Assembly (NCBI RefSeq): GCF_016545825.1
Contig: NC_052614.1
Location: forward strand, 40,332,072-40,396,071
DNA: 64,000 nucleotides
Reading direction: 5' to 3'
Origin: Eucalyptus grandis
Taxonomy: Eukaryota > Streptophyta > Magnoliopsida > Myrtales > Myrtaceae
The notes beneath the pieces are model-generated. The model had not been told where the DNA came from, searched no databases, and was given only the letters and a program-made list of their open reading frames with translations. This document shows positions 24,283 through 35,763 of this stretch, one piece after another (position 1 is the stretch's first letter; every line of letters begins with the position of its first letter). Both the position numbers and the translations under genes were made by a program.

Positions 24283-25011
24283 CGAATCACCCTATTATCA
24301 TCATCTCAAAGACTAAAAATTTTACTTACTAATCCCAAATTGAGAAATCTCGACAGCAACAAATCAATGGAGTTCAACTCTTTCCAAGCCTTATAACGTC
24401 CATTTGAGTTGAAGGATGCCATCATCAGATTAGTCCCAATGCAGATTAGATTAATGCCCCCAAAGATAAAATACCACGAATTTGTTTGTATTAGCATTAT
24501 GCAAATAGGTTTCAATTGAACTTTTTCTTTAACCAAAGAAAAATTGAAGAGAAGAAACTTTTTCTGACTTTGAACACAGACAGATTGAAACAATTATCTA
24601 AGCTCAGAAACTTATGTATGCTTCTTTCAAATGGAGGATACTTGATTTCAATCGATAGAGATTGAAAGGACATTATTCGAAGAGACGTGTTCTTTTCGAC
24701 ATGTCTATTAAAAACCAAGAAAACTGCAGCAAAATGATATGTTAAAGACAAATAAAATTGCTACAGAAAATGATCTGAAGAGACATATTCTGTAATTACA
24801 CGAGCATGAAGATTAGTGCCCCAAGGCCAAAATCAGGCATGCAGCAATTCAGCGATTGTCCCCTCCATTTTGCTTCAAATTGGTTTCATTTTCCTTTCTT
24901 GTTTTCTCTAATGGCCATACAACGGGAAGAAGAATACTTCGTTGAAGACACGGTTGCCCCGTCACTTTCTCCACTAATTTTTACATGCAATATAAATTGG
25001 CTGGCGATTAA
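24283..25011. other. No recognisable feature
   Basis: Short open frames only, with no protein-like or repeat signature. Confidence 0.45.
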
Positions 25012-25464
25012 GGGTCTATTCTTTAACACTTCTATTCTTTTATTTTTCTGTTTATTTATTCTTCATAATTAAAAATTGTTGCAAAATAAATTTTTGGAAT
25101 GAAATAAAAAAAAAAAAAACTAACTTCTTATTTTTGAGAATAATTTTTAGAAATAAATCATTTTTCTTTTTTTATTCTTTTTCTTCCTCACCACTTGATG
25201 CCCGCCGCCAGCCAGCAAGTGGACGGAAATATTGACGGCAAGGAAGAAGAAGAAAGAAAAGAAAATTAAAAAATTTAAAGAAATTTACATTTCAAAAGAA
25301 ATTATGAATTAACCAAACACATTCTTATTTTTAATCCATTCCAAAATAGAATTTTTGTGTAGTTACTAAACGTGTTTTTCTACTTAGAAATTGTTCCATG
25401 AATAAATAAAAACTGTTTTTTAAAAAGTTAAATTGCTCAAACAAAAACGTTATCAAACGGAGTC
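25012..25464. mobile_element. Short inverted-repeat MITE, about 450 bp
   Basis: The left end gggtctattctttaacac pairs with the right end read on the minus strand, gactccgtttgataacgtt. The arms are AT-rich with a GC-rich core (25195-25245, ccgccgccagccagc) between a CT tract and a GA tract. The target duplication is unclear. It has no coding capacity. Confidence 0.5.
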
Positions 25465-26297
25465 TAATTCAGGTTTTGAAACAATTTACAATTTCTTTCT
25501 TCTGGGGTCTAGCTGGTACAATTATATCCACCTAGTGGCCTTTAATTTTGTAAAATACCGAGGCCGTTTATGATATTTCCAAATGAGTTCATTTAGGTCC
25601 TACACCGATGAAAAATTAACTTATGTCGTTTAATCACACATTGGTGCACCTATCCTCACAACCGCAGTAAGACCTCGAATAAGTCGAGGTGCCATTCGGT
25701 GTTAAAAATTCGGACAATTACACTTGCAAAGTACATAGACGGAAAACAGCCCATCTATAATTATACCAAAAACGTGAAGAATCCGAGCATCTCTTAATCA
25801 AATACGGAAACTTTTTAAAATAAAACTCTGCCCTTTACACATTTGACCTTCACCAACACAGTAATTAGATTCCATGTTTAATTAATTTGCATAATCAGAC
25901 TTTCCCCATGTTGGGAGTCATTATTTAATTAGACCAACCACTTCGATTACGATGGCCGTAAACATATCTGACCAACACCTTCGATTACGACAGCTGGCCA
26001 TAGCAATAAAACAAAACGTCAATCATTGGAATCACGATGAGATGAGTTGGCTAAGGACGACCTGTCAATAGCAATAGCAATGCTACGAAGTTGCATATTT
26101 CATGATTAAAACGACTTGATAGTCCGTTGTAACAAATAGTAAATCGTTGTTGAGTTTGATTTACTACAATTTACATATATCTACTGTGAAAAGTTATCAA
26201 TTATAAAAGGTTGTAGATTTTTCTTTACAGAATAATAATGTAACCAATATTACCCCGACACAAATAGGTGTTGTTTTTTGCTTATGCATATATATGC
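25465..26297. other. No recognisable feature
   Basis: AT-rich intergenic sequence with no protein-like frame or clear repeat. Confidence 0.45.
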
Positions 26298-26540
26298 TTG
26301 AAGTGTGAGACGGTCTGTGGTAACGAAGAGAAAACATTTGAGTAATCAATTGCTACACAGCACAAATTTGTGTCTTTTTTTTTTTACTCAAAACTATTTA
26401 CACGAAGTGTGCGACGGTTTATGGTACGAACGAAGGAAAGGTCACGCAAACAGTACCAGGCCATGGAGTCATGTCATTTGTTTTCTACTTAGAACTATTT
26501 ACCCAACAACGTGTGCGACGGTTTGTGTGACTAGAAGAGA
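26298..26540. repeat. Degenerate tandem repeat, about 101-bp period
   Basis: The motif gaagtgtgagacggt (26300), gaagtgtgcgacggttt (26403) and acgtgtgcgacggttt (26508) recurs at about 101-105 bp, each time preceded (in units 2 and 3) by actatttac. About two and a half units are visible. Confidence 0.65.
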
Positions 26541-27272
26541 AATAGAAGGCCCCGGAGTAGGGGGCAGTCTATCACTGTCTTCATTTGACTAGCGTTTTCC
26601 CCGCGGCCTATCGGGGCCTCTAGACGACTTTGTTGAACCAACCGTCCCCGTGGCGAGATGTGACATTGAGAAAAGACTCCCACATGAGTCAGACAAACTG
26701 ATTGGGAAAAGGAAAACTGGGGCAGAAGAAAGATCAAGCTGGTGTTGCTCTCGATGTTCCTGAGGATATCATGTGTTCAAACGCTCATGAGGGTTGTAGG
26801 AGGTGAAGACTGGTTCAGCGAAAAAGAGAGAGACCCGCGCTAGTCAAGTGAATCGTACGTAGACTTAATGGCACCTAGATGAGTCGCACTACTTTCCAAA
26901 TATGATTTTTTTAAGAAAAATTCAAAAATCTCAAATTATGTCTATTATGCCACATTTACTTAAAAAATTTCTCTAATGCAAAATATCCGAAACTTATAGT
27001 TATTTGATATATTTACATTTTGTTAATAAACACCATTACAAATCTACTTATGTGGATCCCAGAATACTAACAATTTATGAGACTTGAGTAAAATAAAACA
27101 ATATCGTTTTTATTGAAAATGTAATAGGATTTTTTATGTCACGAGAAAAATTTATGGTAAATATGTCACGGTGGGCATAATTTAAAATTTTTGATGTCAT
27201 AAAAACAGTTCAAAGTAAATGTGTTTGGCATTTTTTAGTTTTTCCTTTTAAATAATTTCAATTTAGAAATTT
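26541..27272. other. No recognisable feature
   Basis: AT-rich sequence with no supportable feature. Confidence 0.45.
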
Positions 27273-27897
27273 GAGAAAATTCTAAATAAAGTCTTGAAAT
27301 GTCCTTAATTTCAAATAAGGATTTGAAGTATACCTTGTCTAAAATATGGACTTAAAGTAGACATTGTTTCGAATAAAGGTTTGAAATCATCATGTCAAGA
27401 TCAAGAGACCTAACCTCATGAACTAGTCAAGGGCATTTCCAACCTTTGAATTTTCTTAATTTCTTCCCATTTTTCTTTATTTTTATTTTTCTTTTTTTTT
27501 CCATAAAAAAGACAAACTAAAGAAAAGAAAAAAATTAAAATTAAAAAGAAAAGAAAACACGAATTTAAAAATAAATAAATAAAACAAGCGGAGGGCTAGG
27601 CCAGCCTCCCACCTATATTTATCTTCTTTTTTTGAGTTTTTTCAAAGAAAAAAAATAGAAACAAAGGAAAATAAAAGAAAATAAGAAAAATAAAGGATGA
27701 AAAGCCCTTAACCAACTAGTGAGATCAAGTCCTTTGAGGTTGACATGGCCACTTCAGGCCCTTATTTGAAATAAGATTTACTTCAAGTCATTATTTAAGA
27801 AAATAATGGCACTTTAGGCCACTATTTGAAATAAGGTTCACTTTCGACCTTAATTTGAGAAATTAAGGATATTTTGGCCATTATTTGGAGTTTTCCC
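27273..27897. mobile_element. Foldback/MITE element, about 625 bp
   Basis: The left end gaaaattctaaataaagtc pairs with the minus-strand right end ggaaaactccaaataatgg. Arms of about 200 bp include internal repeats of tatttgaaataagg. The core 27585-27615 is GC-rich (gcggagggctaggccagcc) between T/CT- and A/GA-rich tracts. The flanks tagaaattt and tagattttt could be a worn 9-bp target duplication. Confidence 0.55.
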
Positions 27898-28690
27898 TAG
27901 ATTTTTTTTTTTTTAAATTCACTGTGGGAGGGGAGGGGGGAGGGAGACCTCCATTGAACTAGAGGATGAGCGGCTTGGAAGGAGCATTTGCTTGGACTTC
28001 AAAGAACTAGTAGAAGAGAGCCATTAACCACATTATGAAAATTATGAAAAAATAACATGAATTTATATATCAATATTCATATAGTGAAAATTCGGAAGAT
28101 TCAATTCAAGAAAAGATGAAATTGCGTTCAACCCAAAATTTGAATGAAGTAAAGAGTAAATATCCATTATTCAAGTGGTTCTAATTGAACTATATGTTCC
28201 TTATATGGACATTACAAATGTACTTAGATTCAAATTCAAGGTGTTGTTTAGGGATTGCGTTGGTGCCGAGCAAATTTTGATATAGTACTACGTTGTTTAT
28301 TAATTTATTCCATCCATGAAGACAATCTCAACAGAGTAGGTGGAAATATTATAGAAGAAATTGACATCAAAGTTCCATCACGTCTTAATCATGACTTTTC
28401 TACACCACAAGGAAAATTCAGAAGTCTTGCGCTTCCTTAGTTTTCGTCTAGAATGGTTTGAATTAAATTTCCAAATTTCCTAATCAAACTATTTATAAAA
28501 AAAGGCTCTTATCTTGCAATAAGGCCTCAATGGTGGGGAAATGCTATGCTATTGTAAAAGGCATTGGCCTTGACTAAGGAGCTTCAGGAATAATGTTTCA
28601 TCTATAAATATGTCATTAATCTTGCTAACAATATGTATAGACCTTAACCATCTCACCACCTAAAAACCATCCATCCCCACCCCCCAAATC

Positions 28691-28906
28691 ATGATTTCTT
28701 CATTATTGCTGTCCAACCTGTCTCCTTTATGTGTCTTCTTCTTCTTCTCCTTGCTCTTCTTGGTCAACACCACTTCATTTTATGGGGCAAGTGCTTTTGC
28801 TTCGTCCACTTCTTTTTCCACTATCCACACAACTGGGAATAAGGATGAGCGGCTTGCAAGGAGCATTTGCTTGGACTTCAAAGAACTAGTAGAAGAGAGC
28901 CATTAA
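28691..28906 (+). pseudogene. Truncated signal-peptide ORF, unit 1 (71 aa)
   Basis: Begins MISSLLLSNLSPLCVFFFFS with a long hydrophobic stretch to about residue 27 (FLVNTTSFYGASA), a good secretory signal. The next 25 residues correspond to the mature N-terminus of the downstream receptor. After NKDE the duplication junction replaces the receptor sequence, and 18 residues of former non-coding sequence follow (RLARSICLDFKELVEES) before a stop. If transcribed it would give a small secreted peptide; no evidence of expression is visible. Confidence 0.6.
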
Positions 28907-29574
28907 CCACATTATGAAAATTATGAAAAATTGCACATGAATTTATATATCAATACTCATATTGTGAAAATTCGAAGATTCAATTTAAGAGAAGATGAAA
29001 TTGCGTCTAACCCAAAATTTGAATGAAGTAAAGAGTAAATATCCATTATTCAAGTGGTTCTAATTGAACTATATGTTCCTTATATGGACATTACAAATGT
29101 ACTTAGATTCAAATTCAAGGTGTTGTTTAGGGATTGCGTTGGTGCCGAGCAAATTTTGGATATGCGAGTACTACGTTGTTTATTAATTTATTCCATCCAT
29201 GAAGAAAATCTCAACAGAGTAGGTGGAAATATTATAGAAGATATTGACATCAAAGTTCCACTGTCTTAATCATGACTTTTCTACACCACAAGGAAAATTC
29301 AGAAGTCTTGCGCTTCCTTAGTTTTCGTCCGAAATGGTTTGAATTAAATTTCCAAATTTCCTAATCAAACTATTTATAAAATAAATAATAATAAAAAAAG
29401 CTCTTATCTTGCAATAAGGCCTCAATGGTGGGAAATTATGCTATTGTAAAGGCATTGGCCTTGACTAAGGAGCTTCAGAATGATGTTTCATCTATAAATA
29501 TGTCATTAATCTTGCTAACAATATGTATAGACTTGAACCATCTCACCACCTAAAAACCATCCACCCCCCAAATC

Positions 29575-29754
29575 ATGATTTCTTCATTATTGTTGTCCAC
29601 CCTATCTCCTTTATGTGTCTTCTTCTTCTTCTCCTTGCTCTTCTTGGTCAACACCACTTCATTTTATGGGGCAAGTGCTTCTGCTTCGTCCACTTCTTTT
29701 CCACTATCCACAATTGGGAATAAGGATGAGCGGCTTCAAGGAGCATTTGCTTGA
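29575..29754 (+). pseudogene. Truncated signal-peptide ORF, unit 2 (59 aa)
   Basis: Same signal peptide as unit 1 (MISSLLLSTLSPLCVFFFFS) with an uninterrupted frame through NKDERLQGAFA, then a stop. It ends earlier than unit 1 because of a two-base difference after the junction. The equivalent ORF in unit 3 (ATG at 30453) is frameshifted at once, and the one in unit 4 (ATG at 31325) is frameshifted in a CTT run. Confidence 0.55.
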
Positions 29755-31324
29755 CTTCAAAGAACTAGTAGAAGAGAGCCATTAACCACATTATGAAAAT
29801 TATGAAAAATTGCACATGAATTTATATATCAATACTCATATATTGTGAAAATTCGGAAGATTCAATTTAAGAGAAGATGAAATTACGTTCAACCCAAAAT
29901 TTGAATGAAGTAAAGAGTAAATATCCATTATTCAAGTGGTTCTAATTGACCTATATGTTCTTATATGGACATTACAAGTGTACTTAGATTCAAATTCAAG
30001 GTGTTGTTTAGGGATTGCATTGGTGCCGAGCAAATTTTGATATGCGAGTACTACGTTGTTTATTAATTTATTCCATCCATGAAGACAATCTCAACAGAGT
30101 AGGTGGAAATATTATAGAAGATATTGACATCAAAGTTCCATCACGTCTTAATCATGACTTTGCTACACCACAAGGAAAATTCAGAAGTCTTGCGCTTCAG
30201 TTTTCGTCCAAATGGTTTGAATTAAATTTCCAAATTTCCTAATCAAACTATTTATAATAAATAAATAAAAGCTCATCTTGCAATAAGGCCTCAATGGTGG
30301 GAAATGCTATGCTATTGTAAAAGGCATTGGCCTTGACTTAAGGAGCTTCAGGAATGATGTTTCATCTATAAATATGTCATTAATCTTGCTAACAATATGT
30401 ATAGACCAACCATCTCACCACCTAAAACCATCCACCTCTCCCCCCCAAAATCATGATTTTTCATTATTGCTGTCCAACCTATCCCCTTATGCGTCTTCTT
30501 CTCCTTCTTCTCCTTGCTCTTCTTGGTCAACACCATCATTTTATGCAAGTGCTTCTGCTTCGTCCACTTTTTCCACTATCTACACAACTGGAATAAGGAT
30601 GAGCGGCTTGCAAGGAGCATTTGCTTGGACTTCAAAGAACTAGTAGAAGAGAGCCATTAACCACATTATGAAAATTATGAAAATTGCACATGAATTTATA
30701 TATCAATACTCATATATTGTGAAAATTCGAAGATTCAATTTAAGAGAAGATGAAATTGCGTCTAACCCAAAATTTGAATGAAGTAAAGAGTAAATATCCA
30801 TTATTCAAGTGGTTCTAATTGAACTATATGTTCCTTATATGGACATTACAAGTGTACTTAGATTCAAATTCAAGGTGTTGTTTAGGGATTGCGTTGGTGC
30901 CGAGCAAATTTTGGATATGCGATACTACGTTGTTTATTAATTTATTCCATCCTTGAAGACAATCTCAACAGAGTAGGTGGAAATATTATAGAAGATATTG
31001 ACATCAAAGTTCCATCACGTCTTAATCATGACTTTTCTACACCACAAGGAAAATTCAGAAGTCTTATTCCTTAGTTTTCGTCTGAAATGGTTTGAATTAA
31101 ATTTCCAAATTTCCCAATCAAACTGTTTATAATAAAAATAAAAATAAAAGATCTTATCTTGCAATAAGGCCTCAATGGTGGGGAAATGCTATGCTATTGT
31201 AGAAGGCATTGGCCTTGACTAAGGAGTCAGGAATGAGGTTTCATCTATAAATATGTCATTAATCTTGCTAATATGTATAGACCTGAACCATCTCACCACC
31301 TAAAACCATCCACCCCCCCAAATC

Positions 31325-34300
31325 ATGATTTCTTCATTATTGCTATCCAACCTGTCTCCTTTATGTCTTCTTCTTCTTCTTCTTCTTCTCCTTGCTCTTC
31401 TTGGTCAACACCACTTCATTTTATGGGGTGCTTCGCTTCGTCCACTTCTTTTCCACTATCCACACAACTAGGAATAAGGATGAAGTAGAGGCTCTCCTAA
31501 ATTGGAAATCTACTCTTGACAACCATAGCCAACTACTCTTTTCATGGCACGGCAACAACCCTTGCCGCTTTACCGGTGTGGCTTGCAACGACTACAGAGC
31601 CATCACCCATCTAAATCTTTCCCATCTCAATTTGACAGGAACTCTAGATGGCCTCGACTTCTCATGCTTACCAAAGTGTGATTAGTTTTGAACTTGCCAA
31701 CAACTCGATATATGGCTCCATTCCTCAGGTATCGGGAACCTTTCCAAACTCAACTCTCTTGATCTTTGCTTCAATAAATTGTCTGGAAAAATTCCTCCAA
31801 GTATAGGTACGTTGGAGAGTCTTCGTTATTTGTACCTTGTGGCAACAACCTAGTGGACACATCCCTATGGAGATTGGACATTTGGATTCTATTTTGGTAT
31901 TTTTTCCCCAAAATCAACTTTCGTGGCCATTCCTACTTCTCTTGTAAAATTAGGCAATAACCGATTAGACATTTCGCAGAATAACTTTTCGCTCCATTCC
32001 AATAGAGATAAGTGACTTGAAGAATTTGAAGTCTCTTCAATTATGGCAAAATGGACTTTCAGATCCATACCTTTAGAAATTGGGAGACTCACTTCTCTTA
32101 TTAGACTTGACCTATCATCCAATAGTTTCACCGGCTTAATTCCTTGTTCCATCGGAAACTTGACAAGTTTATCTCTTCTGCCCTCTCCTAAATGGATTTT
32201 CGGGATCCATACCTTCAGAAATTCTCAGCTCTTATAGAATTTGACCTATCGCCAACAATTTATCGGTTCAATTCTCGATCTATCGGAAACTTAACAAGTT
32301 TATCTTTTCTTTACCTCTACATGGACTTTCGGGACCCATACCTTCCGAAATTGGGAGGCTCACTTCTCTAATTATGCTTCACCTATCAAAACAATCTTAA
32401 TGGCTCAATTCCTTGTTCCATCGAAACTTGACAAGTTTATCTTTTCTTCACCTCTACGAAATTGGACTTTCAGACCCATACCTTTAGAAATTGGGAGTCT
32501 CACTTCTCTTGTAAAACTGCCTATCATTCAACAATTTTGATCGCTCAATTCCTCATTCCATCGGAAACTTGACAAGTTTATTTCTTCTTCACCTTAATGA
32601 CAACAAATTCTTTGGTTCCTTGCCTTATGGATTTAATAAGTTAACATGTTTAAGTATTCGGCTCTATCTAACAATGAACTAGAGGGGGAACTGCCAAAAG
32701 ACGTATGCCTTGGGGGATCATTAAGTATTTCTCCGCCACCAATAATCATTTCACAGGTCCTATCCCAACAAGCTTAGAGAACTGTAGCACATTAATCGAT
32801 TGAATTTAGAAGGAAACCAACTTACTCGGAAACATAACAAAAGCTTTTGGAATATATCCACATCTATATTTTATTGACTTGAGCCATAATCATTTGACCG
32901 GCGAACTGTCATGGAAATGGGAGCGTTGTCATAATTTGACAAGCTTAAAGATATCAAACAACTACATTTCGGCAAGATACCTGCAATATTTGGAAGGATG
33001 GCTCACACAACTACTAAACATTTCTTCAAATAGTTTAAGCGGAGAGATTCCGAGGAATTGGGAAGCATGCCGATGTTGTTAGAACTCGATTTAAGTACCA
33101 ACTCGATCATGGGAAATGTCCCAACTGAAATTGGACTTTTATCATCCGGCACATCTAAACTTGGCATCAAATAATTTGAGGATCAATATTGGTGCCGTTA
33201 AGCTCATGCAAAGCTTGTTGAGCTTGAACTTGAGTAGAAACAAATTTTTTAGCAATATTCCTCTTGAGATAGCCAACATACAATTTCTTGAAGTTCTCGA
33301 CTTGAGTCATAATTTGTTGAGTGGAAGCATACCAGGAAAGCTTGGAAAGCTAAGAATGCTGGAAGTTCTAAATATTTCCCACAACGGTCTTTCTGGTTCT
33401 ATTCCACATACTTTTGGTGATATGTTGGCCTTGACTTCTATCGATGTATCCTATAATGACCTAGAAGGTCCTCTCCCAAATGTCAAGGCTTTCAATGAGG
33501 CCCCATTTGAGGTAATATGGCATAATAGAGGGCTTTGTGGAAATGTTGTTGGTTTACCTAAATGCAATTCCATCGGAGTGAGAAACACAATCGATACGTT
33601 GGAACCGAGTCATAGTTATCCTCATTCTCGTTCTTGGGGTTTCTTTTCTCATGCACATGGGCCATTCTTGTAATCGTCAATCATCGTCGAAGAAGGATTA
33701 TCAAGAAGGACAACAATGAACGGGCAAATGATTTGGATTTCATGCATATTTTGAGTTATGATGGCAAAGTTTTCTACAACCGAATCATCGAGGTCACGTA
33801 GGATTTGACTCTAAGTACTATGTCGTGAAGGATCATATGGAATCGTTTATAAAGCTGAGATATCAAAAGGTCAAACGGTTGCTATCAAGCAAACCTCTTC
33901 ATCGCAAGAAGATGGTGAGATTGTTGATTTGATATCATTTGAAAGGGAAATTCAAGCCTTAATGAATATACGCCATCGCAACATTGTGAAATTTTATGGA
34001 TTCTGCTCTCATGCCCAACGCTGTTTTTTGGTGTATGAGTACATGGAAAGAGGAAGCTTGAGGACAACTTTGAATGATGATGAAAGAGCAATAGAATTTC
34101 ATGGGACAAGAGGGTAAATGGTCCGAGGAATTGCGAATGCATTGTCCTATATGCATCACGAATGTTCACCTTCATTGATTCATCGAGACTTGACCAAGAA
34201 CAACATTCTATTGGATCAGCATTATAAGGCTATATTCTGATTTTGGCACCGCAAGGCTATTGAGGCCAGATTCGTCAAATTGGACTCTTATTGCTGGCAC

Positions 34301-35149
34301 TATCGGATATATTGCTCCAGGTACTTTGTAATTTTTTCAATTTTAATGGGCATTTGGTGTCAAACATGCCTTCTAAATAATTGAACTTTCGCTAGGTTCT
34401 TGATTATTTAATCTTCTTATGGAAATTAGGTTACTAATTTAGAGCTTTCAAATTTTGTGTTGACCTTCTGATTTCCTTGATAAGGAAGAATTGGCGAATG
34501 AGGAAAATATCGTAATTGATCCATTTCAAGGATATTAAGTTTGCATTACCAAAATGATATTCGTACTTGAAGTGTCAAACAAAATCCTTTGAAATTCACC
34601 TCAGCATAAACTCCAATGCTCAAATCAGTTTTGTGAGTGTAGATTAGGTAGAAATTTGTACTTGTAATCATCACATCATGGGAAGCAATGTTGTCAACTT
34701 GAATATAGCTTGTGATCGAGGTTGTAAAAATAGGATTTTTTCACTTGCAGAGTTGCTTTTTCTACAATTCCTACAGAAAAGTGTGATGTGTATAGCTTTG
34801 GAGTAGTTGCGTTAGAAACAATCATGGGAAAGCATCCAAGAGATCATGTTTCTTGGGAATGTTCATCGTCTTCCCAAATTGAGCCGCCAATGATGTTGAA
34901 GGATGTGCTAGATCAACGTCTCTCACCATCTAGACTTTGTCTTCGAGATGCACAAGATGCGATCTTGATTGCCAAGTTAGCATTCACGTGCCTGCAAGCT
35001 GATCCACGGCTTCGACCGACTATGGGACAAGTCTCACATGAGCTTCGTGTTCAACTACCCTTGGAAATGCCACTTACAATCAGTTTAAAGCAACTTCGCG
35101 ATCTTAGTGTCAAGAAGATTGGAGCACATAAAAGAGATGGTAAGTTCTA
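31325..35149 (+). pseudogene. LRR receptor-like kinase, MIK2-like, frame-broken
   Basis: Domain order is complete: signal peptide (31325), N-terminal cap with EVEALLNWKSTL and WHGNNPCRFTGVACN, a long run of plant LRRs (31600-33530, e.g. LSHNLLSGSIPGKLGKL), the closing pair motif GLCGN, and a transmembrane segment (33611-33660, ILILVLGVSFLMH). The kinase has the Lys motif VAIKQ, the alpha-C Glu region, HRDLTKNN (34181), DFG (34239) and an APE region split by a GT-AG intron at 34321-34750. Exon 2 has [20 protein letters not shown]. The family senses extracellular peptides at the plasma membrane. More than ten frame breaks, many of one base, make it a pseudogene or a poorly polished gene. Confidence 0.85.
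34321..34750 (+). other. Kinase-domain intron of the receptor-like kinase
   Basis: A GTACTT donor after GGATATATTGCTCCAG and a TTGCAG acceptor before AGTTGCTTTTTC. The exon-exon junction falls in the conserved APE segment, the usual intron position of this kinase subfamily. The first codons after the junction need one missing base to stay in frame. Confidence 0.8.
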
Positions 35150-35763
35150 AATTTAATTTTCACGTGTTATTTTGTTTAGTTCATAATAATGATGATGATC
35201 ACATTTTGAATATCGTCTTAGTTCTCACTCATCCCTTGTGTTTTACGACTTTCACTGCAGAGCCAGCTTTCTTTGAACATTACAGGAATAGTGCAATGTT
35301 TATTGTTTGGAGTTGTTGCACTAAAAATAATTATGGGAAAGCTTTGGGAGATCTTGTTTCATAATTATTTCGAAATTTTTGCAAAGCAATCAGGAAGTGA
35401 ATTTGCAAAGTGCATTGGATCGATGTATATTGCCTTCTTTTTAATCAAGATGTAAAAACATGTAGTTTTTACTTCTGGAGAGATAATGATACTAGTTGTC
35501 TATGAAATTTTATCAAAATGCAATGTCATTCTTGAGCTTTCAATTAGTTCAATTAAATCACTTTTGACTAATGTGCAATATCATCTCGGAATTTTCAGTT
35601 GGTTCAATTCCATTCTACAATTGGATCTACCAATTTCTAGATCCAAGAAGCACAAGTTGATCATTCAAACTTATGGAGCCATTAAACTAGTAAAATTGGA
35701 TAGATTTCATATTTTCTTATACAAAATCCATTCTCACTTGATTTAGCGTCGTCCACACTTGAA
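35150..35763 (+). other. Downstream of the kinase; possible further exon or 3' UTR
   Basis: A GTAAGT donor follows codon GGT at about 35140, and a CACTGCAG acceptor occurs at about 35260, so a short last exon is possible. No conserved protein sequence is recognised beyond it. Confidence 0.35.

Larger units (their letters stand above)
27965..31478 (+). repeat. Four tandem copies of a receptor-kinase 5' region
   Basis: Units start at 27965, 28844, 29725 and 30598, ending at 31478 (lengths 879, 881, 873 and 881 bp). Each contains the same upstream sequence, a likely promoter and the signal-peptide coding segment of the downstream kinase gene, cut at the same codon (AATAAGGATGA). In units 1-3 the next unit begins at that cut. 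In unit 4 the sequence instead runs into the kinase gene proper. The copies differ by scattered substitutions and many one-base indels. Confidence 0.9.
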
